In this document: positions 1 through 10,544 of the stretch, in pieces | Numbering within the stretch: the first letter of the stretch is position 1 | Layout: each line of letters begins with the position of its first letter | Source of the DNA: Ascarosepion bandense | Taxonomy: Eukaryota > Mollusca > Cephalopoda > Sepiida > Sepiidae | Length of the DNA: 64,000 nt | Assembly (NCBI GenBank): GCA_037127315.1 | Contig: JBBBDQ010001187.1 | Span: forward strand, 1,208,501 to 1,272,500 | Direction: 5' to 3' | Notes under the pieces: generated by a model | Databases searched by the model: none | What the model saw: the letters and a program-made list of their open reading frames with translations, nothing else | Told to the model about the DNA's origin: nothing | Translations under genes and position numbers: made by a program

Positions 1-1275
1 GCGGGCAAAGCATTCAGCCTTATCTTCTGGGGAGGTGAGGACCTCAAATTTGTTGATTAGCGGGGGTATTGTGGAATTACTCTTGTTAAGTACACTTTTA
101 CAGAGTCGCCAGTAGTCTTTAGCGCCGAATTTAGAGCATGCCATGCGTTGCTTCATTCTGGCAGCAAAGAACATCTTAGCTTCGTTAAGTATCCTTTTAC
201 ACTTATTATGAGCTGAAGTGAAAAGGCGCCTGTTTTGGTCCGACGAGTAGTTACGATAGAGTCGCAAGAAATGATTCCGGTGGGCAATGGCAGCCGAGCA
301 AGCGGGTGAGAACCATGGAGACGAATGAGATTTAAGCTGGAATTTCCTAACAGGAATGAAGGCATCGATGCCTGCCTTAACCCAGGAGGAGAGCACGGAT
401 GCACATTCTTCGATGGGAAGACTAAAAACGTTGTTCCAAGGGATGTCAGAGAGGGAGTCTCGGAACGAATCCCAGTCTGCTCTTTGATAGCAGTAGGATA
501 TTCTACTTGTCTGGATATCATGGGTCGGGCAGGAGTGGAGTGAAATATTGACGGACACTACAGTGTGGTCAGAGTTTCCGAGTGGGCAGAGTTGTCTGGT
601 AGTGCAAGAGTCTGGAATGGATGTGAAGCAGAGGTCTAGAAGTGAGTCCCTTCCGTTTGGGTTGTCGGAGAAACGCGTGGGGAAGTCCACTACTTGCGTA
701 AGGGATTGGGTGATTGAAAAGTTCATGGTGTGGACACCAGCAGGGTCGGTGACAGCATTCTTTAGCCACTTGGTGTGGTGGGCGTTAAAGTCACCAAACA
801 CGAATATATGGGCAGAGGGAAGGGAAGAAATGGCTTTGTCGATATTGTCAGAAATGATGTCAAGTAACGAACAGTCAGGGCAGAAAGGAGAGCGGTAGAG
901 AAAGAAGAGATAGCTAATCGATCTGAGAAGTGAGAGGCGGAAGCACATGAAAGAATGATCTGGGGCTTCAAAAGATGACAACCTAGCTAAGGGAAGGTGT
1001 TCGCTGACATAGACACCAAGCCCATGCATATGAACATTGGAGTCCTTCCTGAAGAGGGGAAGGTAGCCAGAAACGTAGAACTCAGATGAGGGGATAGAAG
1101 GGTTAAGATTAGTTTCACATAGGGCTAATATATCAGGTGAGTTATTATGGAGGAATGAATCTACGCTGAGGATGTTGGTGCGGATGCCGCGTATGTTAGT
1201 GAAAGAAATGCAGACAGGTTTGGGCGTTTTCAAATGAGATGGTTTAGTTTTGCTATTATGTTTGCTTTTTTCCAT
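1..1275 (-). mobile_element. CR1/jockey-like LINE, ORF2 endonuclease part, runs off left edge
   Basis: On the minus strand an ATG at 1275-1273 opens a frame that I read without a stop for about 425 codons to the window edge. It encodes the apurinic-like endonuclease that nicks target DNA for LINE retrotransposition. Visible landmarks in order are NIRG near residue 30, LCETNL (catalytic Glu), GLGVYV, YRSP, GDFNAHH near residue 160 (catalytic Asp/Asn) and NSDH near residue 235 (catalytic Asp/His), followed by a linker ending KAECFA. The reverse transcriptase lies beyond the edge. The same KAECF junction occurs in the deleted copy at 1905-3143, so both belong to one family. This is the only long undamaged LINE frame in the window, so this copy may be young. 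Clade assignment (CR1/jockey group) is from motif style only. Confidence 0.85.
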
Positions 1276-1524
1276 AGTGATTCAGTTAAGGAGAGGTCTT
1301 AGAATAGAATCAGTCATAGAATCAGTCGGTCAATCATTTGCAACTTGTGAAGGATGGATTGTCTTCGGTACAAAGAATTTTTTGCCCATACATGTAACAT
1401 ATTCTAAACAATGAAATTACAAATGTGTCTATGAAGGGCACTTATGTGAGCATGCGTATTTAGAGAATAAAAATACATGCGCTGTAGCCTCAGTGTTCAA
1501 GAAGCACAAGAATCTATGTGTGTC
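1276..1524. other. Spacer, probably LINE 5' leader
   Basis: About 250 bases upstream of the LINE ATG on the minus strand. No reading frame or repeat motif is recognised. It probably holds the 5' untranslated part of the LINE, but no boundary or target-site duplication can be seen. Confidence 0.3.
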
Positions 1525-1833
1525 GAATCAGTCAGATAAGAGCCATACTTAATACACGCATGGGCGATTGTATCTCGAAATAGACATGACTGACTGGGCA
1601 GAAGATTATTCTGCAGTAGGTTGCCAATGCTTTCTGCGGTAGACTGTTGCCAGCAAAGGCTATAGAACCAAATCTGTCCTATTATTTAACCCATAACTGG
1701 AGGGAAGGGACAGAGTAATACCTTTCCCAAGGGTATCTGCGCATAAGTGAATGCAAAGAATTCAACTGGAATTCGAACTCGGATCCCCGATTTCTCGTAC
1801 AGAGCCGATATCCGCTGTACCACAACGTACATT
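1525..1833 (-). mobile_element. tRNA-derived SINE, family 1
   Basis: Minus-strand copy of the most frequent SINE here. The head has a perfect pol III A box (TGGTACAGCGG) and a B box (GTTCGAATTCC). The body contains the conserved GGGAAAGGTATTA, TTATGGGTTAAATA and GTCATGTCTATTTCGAGA-type blocks, and the 3' end is the cacttaactgac-type tail. Full copies are about 300 bp. Other copies lie at 16587, 20371, 22585, 27857, 29601, 49616 and 50405. It is non-autonomous and depends on LINE machinery. Confidence 0.85.
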
Positions 1834-1904
1834 CTTATCGTTGAAAACGGCTTTTAAATTGTTTTTTCAGTGCAAGTGTATGTGTGATGGTTTAAAATCC
1901 ACAT

Positions 1905-3143
1905 AATATTTTTATTTTTAATCATTTCACCCCGAGCAAGGCAGAAATGTCACTGATGTGCAGGGGGCTACATAACTGTAAAAAGATTAATTAGAAAAGA
2001 GTGAGGAGTAAAAACTAGTTAGAAAGGAGCAATAGAAAGCTGAGAATGCAGGTGCGATGACAGATACATAGGTGGAGAGAAAGGGAAGGATATACGGAGG
2101 TGGGGAGAGAGCTAGAGTCCAGTGGTTAGTAGATGAGTATTGACATTGCATTTAAATTTCTGGAGGTTGTAGCCGTCAGGAAAGCAAGAACACGGGAGCG
2201 AGTTCCACAAGCGGGAAATGCTAGAGAAGAAGCTGCAGGAGTAGAATTGTCGTCTGCATTTGGCTAACCTAACTGTGAATGGGTGGTACCCAGGTGCCAA
2301 TCTGGTTGCACGAGTAAACACCTTTTCAGAAGGCACCAGTGACTTAAGTTCGTCCGAGCAGAAGCCATGAAAGTACTTATAGAACAGACAAAGGGAGGCC
2401 ACATTTCGACGGTGGGGAAGTGGCTGCAGTCTAGCCGCCAGATCAGTACCTATCACATTACAGACTCTCCTTTGGAGCCTGTCGAGAACACTGAGGAGAA
2501 CAGCAGGGGCACCTGACCATAAATGGCAGCAGTACTCCATGCACGGACGGATGGTTGACTTGTATATATGCAGGATGGATTCAGGCGGAAAAAACATCCT
2601 GGAACTGCAAAGTGACCCAACCTTCTTAGCAGTAGATTTAGCTATGGATTCAATATAGTGGTTCCATTTAAGTCTGAGGAGAAGGTAAGGCCGAGGAGGC
2701 GTAGTGTGTTGCTCTCAGGGAGAATCGCTTGGTCCATGCTAATGGGAGGCAGGAGAGGTTGCCTGTGATGGTTGACAGACAACAGCTTGGTCTTAGACGC
2801 ATTGAAGTTGACAAGCCACTTCTTGCACCAATTCATCACAGTGTGTAGATCACGTTCAAGGTCAGCAGCGAGATTATGTCTGTCCGCCACGAGAGGTTTC
2901 TTACTGGTGCGAAAGTATATTGTGGTGTAGTCTGTGTAGATGCCTACTTGGGAACTGATTTCATCTGGGACGTCGTTGATGAAAATAAGAAAGAATACTA
3001 CTGTCGGGGTAATATATACGTCGTGCAGTTTGGCCTCAGTTCTAATAGGGAAGTCGGGTGAGTGTACTCTAGATGAGTCAAATGTGGAGTTGGATGAGAA
3101 TCTGCGGTCAAAGCATTCAGCTTTGAATTTAAATTCCATTTAG
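1905..3143 (-). pseudogene. CR1/jockey-like LINE, internally deleted ORF2 C-terminal half plus 3' tail
   Basis: Read 3143 to 2112 on the minus strand. It starts with the KAECF linker, then jumps directly to the reverse transcriptase palm (FLIFINDVPDEISS), so most of the RT fingers and palm are deleted. The YADD catalytic box reads YTDY. The thumb follows (VNFNASKTKLLSVNHHR) and, after a frameshift near 2640, the conserved C-terminus (STIRPCMEYCCHLWSG; SRLWNSLP; KFKCNVNTHLLTTGL). The 3' UTR ends in a GTAGCCCCCTGCACATCAGT and CTTGCTCGGGGTGAAATG tail, then an A-rich end near 1908. The same tail ends the family 3 SINEs. The copy is dead. Confidence 0.85.
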
Positions 3144-3148
3144 AGAAT

Positions 3149-3438
3149 GTATCTCTAACAACCTCAATAATATCTACATTGGCCACACTACAAATTCGCT
3201 CTCACGGCGTCTGACGTTGCACTTAAATGAAAATTCAAATATATTCCGTCATTTAAAACAACACGGTTATCAACGCACACTTCTGAGAAAAACACTCGTT
3301 GATAACACGTACATACTTAAACAAGAAAATAATAAACAGAAACTAAAAATCATGGAAGCAATCTACATTAAACAATTTAAACCTGGTTTGAATACAATCA
3401 ATTTCGATATTTCCAAAAACGTATTCAAATGCCTGTAA
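3149..3438 (+). pseudogene. Penelope-like element, C-terminal GIY-YIG endonuclease
   Basis: The frame reads NNLNNIYIGHTTNSLSRRLT and, after a stretch, EAIYIKQFKPGLNT. This is the GIY-YIG nuclease that PLEs carry after their reverse transcriptase; the YIG and the EAIYI glutamate are present. The RT domain is absent upstream, where LINE sequence begins. About 120 bp downstream a second PLE copy starts in the same direction, so this looks like a PLE tandem junction. Confidence 0.75.
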
Positions 3439-3549
3439 TCAGATCAGGGACCACAACGCCACTATTTTGTCACAGTCTTCGGCCATCCGCCACGGTAGGG
3501 ATGGACTTAGATTTTCAATTTAATTCTCTTTATTGTTAATAACTTAAAA

Positions 3550-3790
3550 ATTCTATGTTTACTGTGAGCCGAAAGCTTAGACCCGATAAAAAAATCAACA
3601 ATTACTGTGATTTTTTTGTTGTCTTTCAACGATATAACCATCAAGTATATCAGACGGTATGAACGGATCCTACACAAAATTAATAGACAAAACTTGTCTA
3701 TATTATTCAATGAAACCTGCATTAATGAAACAATGCTGCCAAAATACACACAGTTTAAATTACATGATCCAGCAACCCAACACATCATCA
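3550..3790 (+). pseudogene. Penelope-like element, 5' terminal repeat and ORF start
   Basis: Begins with GTGAGCCGAAAGCTTAGACC, the distal part of a hammerhead-like motif also seen on the other strand at 4332-4378. The frame then reads IKYIRRYERILHKINRQN and LFNETCINETMLPKYTQF, a PLE N-terminal segment. It is cut off by the (TA)n tract at 3799. The minus-strand copy at 4191-4395 encodes the related IKAKIRCLERLIIKHNRHS. Confidence 0.6.
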
Positions 3791-3798
3791 CCACCTTG

Positions 3799-3832
<34 letters not shown>

Positions 3833-3855
3833 TTAGAAACTTCTCTACGTTAATC

Positions 3856-3893
<38 letters not shown>
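3799..3893. repeat. (TA)n then (TA)n(GA)n microsatellites
   Basis: (TA)16 at 3799-3830, 26 bases of other sequence, then (TA)n passing into (GA)n at 3857-3893. The second tract abuts the 3' end of the hammerhead-tailed SINE on the minus strand. Confidence 0.95.
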
Positions 3894-3894
<1 letters not shown>

Positions 3895-4075
3895 CATCCT
3901 CAGACAGATCTATTTCGCTACATCACAAATTATCCGTACGGTTAGACATCCGATTGCATTTTACCCAGGTTTGAAACCAGGCCGAATTAAGATCAGTCGG
4001 CGATTCTACCTCTGAGCTATGGGCGCTCGATGCAAGAAGGCGGACATTTATCGTGTGTTATATACAATGTAAACA
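3894..4075 (-). mobile_element. Hammerhead-tailed tRNA SINE (family 2), 5'-truncated copy
   Basis: On the minus strand it reads a near canonical A box (TAGCTCAGAGGTAGA, about 4020) and B box (GGTTTCAAACC, about 3970), then a tail matching the hammerhead tail of the 18.5-kb copy. Here the core is damaged (CGGATAA in place of CUGAUGA) but GAAA survives. A three-base-pair stem III with GAUC loop and the GUC cleavage triplet can still be drawn. The leader found in longer copies is incomplete. The 3' end enters a (GA)n(TA)n tract. Confidence 0.7.
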
Positions 4076-4101
4076 TGCGACTGTAGCTTTGAGTGTTATA
4101 A

Positions 4102-4122
4102 GACACACACACACACACACGC

Positions 4123-4180
<58 letters not shown>

Positions 4181-4190
4181 TTTTTTTTTT
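4102..4190. repeat. (CA)n(TA)n(T)n compound microsatellite
   Basis: About 64 bases of (CA)n with two G interruptions, then (TA)8 and a run of ten T. The same CA-then-TA order occurs at 18401, 49151 and 60559. Confidence 0.97.
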
Positions 4191-4395
4191 AAACATATAC
4201 TGTTAAATATAAGAGACAATGAATGTCTATTATGTTTAATAATGAGCCGTTCTAAACATCGAATTTTGGCTTTAATATCATGTGAAAATAAAGAGAGTAA
4301 TTCTGCAACATTTGGATAATTTTTTATTAAGTTGGTTCTAAGCTTTCGGCTCACATGAGCCATCCTCAGAGAGGTTACAAGGACGTAAAAATAAA
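4191..4395 (-). pseudogene. Penelope-like element, hammerhead motif and N-terminal coding part
   Basis: Minus strand. A hammerhead-like core (4332-4378) precedes a frame reading FSHDIKAKIRCLERLIIKHN and SLSLIFNSICL, homologous to the PLE start at 3607. The frame ends in the T run and microsatellite at 4190. Downstream PLE domains are missing, so this is a fragment. Confidence 0.6.
4332..4378 (-). ncRNA. Hammerhead-ribozyme-like motif of a PLE
   Basis: Minus strand: CUGAGGA fits the CUGANGA core; then U, a perfect five-base-pair stem II (GGCUC/GAGCC) with loop AUGU; then GAAA, directly followed by GCUU. A stem III of only A-U and G-C is typical of the minimal PLE hammerheads thought to act as dimers. 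Stem I pairing is weak (UCU/AGA). Activity is not shown. Confidence 0.55.
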
Positions 4396-4830
4396 ACATC
4401 CACCATCAGCGACAACTTTATCCTGTGTTGACTTAAAACTTTGCTAAGCAACAATGACAGTTACCAAAAATAGCAAACGCAGTTCGTAAAATTGTAATGC
4501 TGTTCTATGACGTCCCACCGCTTGAGAGCTCGAAATGATATCAGAATCATATATTTAAATGCAAATGTCATGTGTTATGACCAGATTTAAACATGATTTT
4601 ATTAAGTGTGGTTTGTTTGGATTTAATGTCGATGACCTATAATATCTGAAGGTTCTTTTTACTGTGAGTCTGAATGAGGATTACTATATTGTTGGCTAAA
4701 ATCTGTCTGATATTACCTACATGAATATGTTTTTCTAAGAAATGTTGTTTAATTGGACTCTGATCAGATACATATGCATACTTGTGCATATTCATTCTAT
4801 AGTATGCACATAGGAAACATATAAATACAC

Positions 4831-4833
<3 letters not shown>
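4396..4833. other. AT-rich spacer
   Basis: No gene, SINE or LINE motif recognised. It starts where the PLE fragment ends and finishes at the next microsatellite. Confidence 0.4.
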
Positions 4834-4877
<44 letters not shown>

Positions 4878-4910
4878 AAGAGAGAGGGTGAGAGGGAGAG
4901 ATAGAGAGAT
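4834..4910. repeat. (TA)n(GA)n microsatellite
   Basis: (TA)n at 4834-4862 passes directly into imperfect (GA)n to about 4910. Confidence 0.95.
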
Positions 4911-5275
4911 ATTTATTCACATGCCGTTGACAACTGAAATCATGCATTTACCTCCAGGCAGTAGATAAAGAATCAATAAGTATGCCGGAGATTGACAGGC
5001 GACTAAGTGAACCAGTCCTGTGATTGACTGTCACATAGATCAATCAAATGATCAATACAGCCACTCTCCTAGCTGAGGTTTGTAAAATCATCGTCTCTAG
5101 AGATTAGTTTGCATGCAGTAGGAAAACTAACCTGCAAATCATATCAATAAATATTTATAAATGGTAAGCGATGTTAGTGTTCACAAAAAATATTTTTCTA
5201 TAGTGAATATGGCAAGTGATAAATAGGAATAAACGTAGAGACAGACAGATTGAGAGAGAGTGAGAGACATTAATG

Positions 5276-5284
5276 ACTAATAAT

Positions 5285-5336
<52 letters not shown>

Positions 5337-5720
5337 GTGAGAAAGACATTAATTACTTTAATAAATAGATAGATAGATATGAATAAAAATAGATAGATAG
5401 ATATGATTAAAATGACAGATATATAAACGAAATATTAAATAGATAGATATGAATAAAATGATAGATATGTATAAAATGACAGATAGATATGAAGAAAATA
5501 ATGGATAGGTGGATAGATAGATAGATATGAAGAAAATAATAGATAATTAAAGACGAATAAAATAATAAATATATATCAGCAAGATAGATAAAAACACTGA
5601 TATCGATCGATCGATAGAAGGATAGATAGATAAACACACTGAGATAGATAGATAGATAGATAAGTAGGTAGGTAGGTAGATAGATAGATAGATAGATAGA
5701 TAGATGTGAGCAAATAAAAT

Positions 5721-5757
<37 letters not shown>

Positions 5758-5780
5758 GTGAGCAAACAAAATTAGAAAAT

Positions 5781-5824
<44 letters not shown>

Positions 5825-5862
5825 AACAAAATTAATTAGATAGAAAATAACAACATTTATTT

Positions 5863-5917
<55 letters not shown>

Positions 5918-5930
5918 TTGAATAAAATAA
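5276..5930. repeat. GATA tetranucleotide block
   Basis: Long GATA runs at 5285-5335, about 5640-5705, 5723-5757, 5782-5824 and 5862-5918, joined by degenerate GATA/ATGA sequence. Reading frames across it, rich in IYLS, are only translations of the repeat. Short (TG)n tracts follow at 6005-6020 and 6067-6085. Confidence 0.95.
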
Positions 5931-6089
5931 TAGATAGACAATGGTCAATGAGGGAGAGTATAAATGCGTGACTGGATATGTGAGTGACTGAGTGCGTGAG
6001 TGACTGTGTGTGTGTGTGAGGGTGTGACTTATTAATAGTAACACTGAATGTGTGTTCCCGTTAGTAAGTGTGTGTGTGTGTGTGTATGT

Positions 6090-6534
6090 GTTTGTGTGTA
6101 TGTCTGATTGAATGATTGAATGAGTAAATGAGTGAAATATTTTGATTTCGTTTAAGTGATAGAAACATTGTGTTGTTACTCTCGGGTTTTTGTATTCCTA
6201 GAAAAGTAACATGGCTTAAATATTCCATTGACATCAACCACGACTTCCAGACGACTTTTGATCCTTTTACAACACGTCCTCTTATTATCTCGGCTAATAC
6301 ACAGACTCACGTATTTCGTGCCTAATGCGGCTACAGCGCATTTTCATCACATTGGTCACGGTGCACTAGCTGACATTTACAATAATAAATGATTAGGTAA
6401 GTGAATAATGGTTGCAGGTCCTATACTATAAATCGTCATCAACACTTTGCATTTTTATCTGTGCAGCTGCCTAAAAGAATTATTTTATGAAGCAGTTATT
6501 AATAAGTAAAAGACGCAACATCAATATATCATGG
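6090..6534. other. Unannotated spacer
   Basis: No recognisable coding or repeat feature. Confidence 0.3.
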
Positions 6535-6710
6535 GTCCCTGTTAAACCACTCGAAAATATGTGGGAGTATTTGAAAGGGTCCGCCAGTGAATGATTCAAC
6601 AGGTGCATGCCTTTCCAGAAGCAGGCAGAGGACAGTGTGGACAATTGTTATGAGCTGCCGTTTGAAGGTACTACGATGACATTATGGACACATGTTTATA
6701 TAGACATTTT
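6535..6710 (+). pseudogene. DDE transposase relic (Tc1/mariner-like C-terminus)
   Basis: The frame reads VPVKPLENMWEYLKGSASE then a stop, followed by a readable stretch. The LENMWEYLK block resembles the NPIENxWxxLK motif around the catalytic Glu/Asp of Tc1/mariner-type transposases. Nothing upstream matches, so only a C-terminal scrap remains. Confidence 0.35.
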
Positions 6711-6805
6711 AACTTGTTTTGGTGTCAAACACCCGCCCGGCCACAACTAGCGATGACTAATGCAGTGCATGGATTTCATTGCCCTGTACAAGATTCTGTT
6801 TTTGT

Positions 6806-7030
6806 CATAAATCAATTAACTATATTGGCCATACTACCACTTCTTTGAGTAGACGTCTTGCATGCCACCTATCAAGCAATAACAGTGCAATAAAAGAAAT
6901 ATTTATTAAACTATAAGTTACAAGAATCCTTAAGAAAAAAAAATTACTTTGAAATTAAAAAATACTCTTTGAATCACAATATCAAAAACACCTCGCTATA
7001 AGAGAAGCATTATATATCAAACAATGTTTC
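6806..7030 (+). pseudogene. Penelope-like GIY-YIG relic
   Basis: The frame reads INYIGHTTTSLSRRLACHLS, then after frameshifts EALYIKQ. It is close to the copy at 3149 and so belongs to the same PLE family. At least two frame breaks, one in an A run near 6935. Confidence 0.6.
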
Positions 7031-7104
7031 TCCCCCGCCAAAATATTATAACACTATTTGTTGTGGCTGGGTTAGGGGTCAGTAGAAAAACACAAAGACG
7101 AAAT

Positions 7105-7304
7105 TGAATTAAACAAATACATTCGCAAAGAACAGTAGTTCAAACACATACAACATGATGATAATACTAGCGTGGTTGTATTGGTCGGCTGTCATAGATG
7201 TCTGAGGAATAGAAGTCTCTCTATTGCGCTCTCTGTTAAGAATTACTACTGCTTATATATAGTTCGGAAGAGTTCATGTGTCATATAGGTAAGTAAATAT
7301 AACA
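7105..7304 (-). repeat. LTR (3' LTR of the Ty3/gypsy element)
   Basis: About 200 bp with TG at 7304 and a likely CA at 7105 on the minus strand. It is nearly repeated at 8413-8610 and, more diverged, at 12567-12745. The boundary at the low end is judged from where similarity to the 8.4-kb copy stops. Confidence 0.7.
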
Positions 7305-8205
7305 CCCTCTCCTAAGTATTAACTCTGCAGGAGTTATAATATTTTTTTCTTTTTGGATTCACGACGAGAAAATCCGTTTTTTTTTCATTTTCTTCGTGCA
7401 CGGCGGTGTTCAGAGGGCCGCTTATGGTATAGGAATGTCAAAAGTATCGTAAATGACATTAATCACTTCTTTTTCCTCAGGATGGTCGCTGCCAGCATCG
7501 TCCGACAGGCTTTTTCTGATTTGATTAAATTTTTGTGAGTGAACTGAGGACATATTTATTACTCTTTTCTCAAGAAAAGAGTAGGAAACATGGTCTATAT
7601 ATAATGTACCAATTTCCCAGAAAAAATTATTATCCAGAAACATCCAGAAAAAAAACTTTCTCTCTGGGTTGGTCGCATTTTGTTGGTAGCATGTTTGTTG
7701 GTTCAGGTTTTGTTTGTTTGAGAAGTAGCTTGTTCAACCCAGACTTTATTGTACGCGCAAACATTACTTCGGCTACATTTAATGATGATTCTCTATACCT
7801 GACGGAACTGCTGTAGGGTTTTTTCTGTGGATGTGCCTCTAGCTTCCCTCATTGCTCTCTTCAGCTTGTCAACGAAGGGCTCGGTCAGCCCATTAGACCC
7901 TGGGAGATATGGAGCGATCGATATATGATTGAACAGGAAAGTTTCACAAAAATCCTTAAAATCACCGTATGTATAATCGTGTTCTATTGATCTGACACTA
8001 AGCAATCGACTAACCCAAATCTGGCGAACACTTCGTGTAGGAAATTCATTGTCACTTCTGTCGTAAGATTTCTACATCTAAGAACCTGGTCACTTAGAAA
8101 AACTATCTAATACCATAAGAATGTAGAATCCGTCTAGCGGGCATGCAAAGTCAATACGAATTCTAGACCATAAATGTTTTGTTTAGGGCCAAGGACTATA
8201 TTTAA

Positions 8206-8806
8206 TTGGAGACACCTTAGTTGCCAAGGCACAGATTTTACAGGCATTTACAACATTTTCATTATCCTTATTCATGTTCGGCCAGTATACATAACTCCGC
8301 ATAATGCTTTTCATTCCTGTAATCCCTGAATGATCGGCATAAAAACCTCATAGAATTCTTCTCTGTAGTGTTGTGGGAATGGTGACTCGTTCACTATATA
8401 ACAGTGCTTAAAGAAATTGAATTAAACAAATACATTCGCAAAGAACAGTAGTTCAAACACATACAACATGATGATAACACTAGCGTGGTTGTATTGGTCG
8501 GCTGTCATAGATGTCTGAGGAATAGAAGTCTCTCTATTGCGCTCCCTGTTAAGAAGTACTACTGCTTATATATAGTTCGGTAGAGTTCATCTGTCATATA
8601 GGTAAGTAAATATATAGTGAGCGAGTCGTCATTCCCACAACACTACAGAGAAGAATTCTATGGGAATTTTATGCGGATCATTCAGGGATTACAGGAATGA
8701 AAAGCATTATGCGGAGTTATGTATACTGGCCGAACATGAATAAGGATATTAAAAATATTGTAAATGCCTGTAAAATCTGTGCCTTGGCAACTAAGTTGCC
8801 TCCAAA
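8206..8806. repeat. Inverted repeat of integrase sequence around an LTR copy
   Basis: Arms 8206-8400 and 8611-8806 (about 195 bp each) are close reverse complements. The plus-strand arm reads open through VIPTTLQRRILWEFYADHSG, then SIMRSYVYWPNMNKDI and NACKICALATKLPP, the integrase zinc-binding domain with its CxxC. The centre (8413-8610) is an LTR matching 7105-7304. On the minus strand the LTR runs straight into sense pol, and on its other side straight into antisense pol. Confidence 0.85.
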
Positions 8807-10544
8807 TCTGTCTGTTCTTTTCACAAATTTAAGTTTTGTTTGCCTGATAAACTGCACGTTTAGAATGACTCGTTTAATTTGATTGAGATTTACAGGGAAT
8901 TTCTTTACTGTGTTGCATATTGTGGCATTAAATTCTTTTTTTTTGTTGTTCTAAGAGAAGCAGCCACAGTATTTTAAATGGTTTCCTATGTCTCGGGATT
9001 AATCTGGATATTTCGTCAGCATGACATATCTTTTAGACGGTAGAAAATTCATTTAAAGTTATAATTGAAAAGGACTGATTCTCACCTCTGCAGTTTATTT
9101 GCTATATGCACAGGTAGACATTTTTTCAGAAGATTGTCAGTAACGGTTTATGATCCGTCTACAACGTAAAGTGTCTACCGTGAATTTACCGGTGAAACTT
9201 CGTTACTGCGAAAATAATCCCGAACGACTTCTCACTTCGCGAGTAATTCTTTTATGCACGAAGAATTTTTCTTGACGTTTGAGATATTGGTTTGTGAGAT
9301 CCATCTGACATCTTATACATAATACATGCTCCAATGCCATACGAGCTAGTGTTTCTGGCAAATAAAATGTCTAGGTCTGAGTTATAGTGGGTGAGAAGCA
9401 AATCCGACGTCAAGATTACATTTATTTTTATTAATGCTTCTTGGCATTCAGGGGTTTACTTTCAGTTTTTTTTTACTTTTTTTCAAAAGTTCTTTTAATG
9501 GCGGCGTAAGTTGTGCATATTCCGTATTTGGTAATATTTTGCCAATCCTAAGAAACTTTGTAAGTAAGAGGCATTCTTGGGACCTGGTATATCGTTGATT
9601 GTTGTAGCCCGTTCTGAACTCATCTTATGCCCTGTTTATCAATAAGGTATTCCAAGTATTTCATTCTCTCCTTAAAATAGTCGCATTTGGTATCTTTCAA
9701 TTAAACCCGTACTCTTGAATTCTCGAGAAGACAATGCACATGTTTCTTAGGCTGTTCTACATTTTGACTGATCATTAATATCTCGTCCAATATCATAATT
9801 CAATATCACAATTCAAAGTCACTTAGCATCGTATCCATCACTTGTTGGAAAATTGCCGGCAGTAGACGTTCCTACTTGCACAACCCACGATGGATTTTGA
9901 TAAATAACAATTTAGAACATTCTTCCTCCACCGGTATTTGAGAGACACGTCACTGAAGCTCCGTCGAATAATCGGCACAGACACGGATCCTGTTTGACTG
10001 CTTCATATAGACGGTTGGTGAAGCCCATTGACTGTACACAATTTCCGACAACAGACTTGTTATTTTTAGTTTGTCGTGTTTTTCATTTATTTTTGGTAAA
10101 GTGGTGAAAAGCAATTTTTTTAAAGACTATCTAGATGTTTTTTTTAACTCGAAATTTGCCATCAATTTATTAAACCGGTCAAGTTCTCCAGAAAATAGAA
10201 CTTCCGGAAAAGTTTCTTTTAAGTCTTTTATTAGATTGTTTGCCTTGGCGGTCAGGTTTTGGAGTTTTTGGCAAATTGAATTGATTGAGATGTCCGACAA
10301 CTTAAATCTCTCCAGCCAGTCATTGCCAAATATATTTTCTTTATTCTCTAATACGAATGACTTTAGATTTAATTTTTCCTTGAAATGTTACATTCGTTAT
10401 AAGTTCTCCGTAAACTAGATTTTCTCCCCTGTCACGGATCTGTCCATTTTATGAATTCTTAGCAAGCCTGTTTTTTCCAACTAATTTAAATGTGTAGATT
10501 TATCATTGTTAGAGCTGAAGCAGAATCAAACTGTAGTACAATCT

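Noticed and set aside
1525..1833. Real tRNA gene at SINE heads
   Set aside because: A and B boxes are present but no cloverleaf acceptor stem or anticodon arm pairs; it is repeated many times as part of a 300-bp SINE.
3507..3873. Overlapping frames on both strands ending in IYIYIY
   Set aside because: The IY run is the (TA)n tract; only the part before it has PLE similarity.
5407..6044. Reading frames of 70-140 codons rich in IYLS and HTHS
   Set aside because: They are translations of GATA and CA repeats, with no independent coding evidence.
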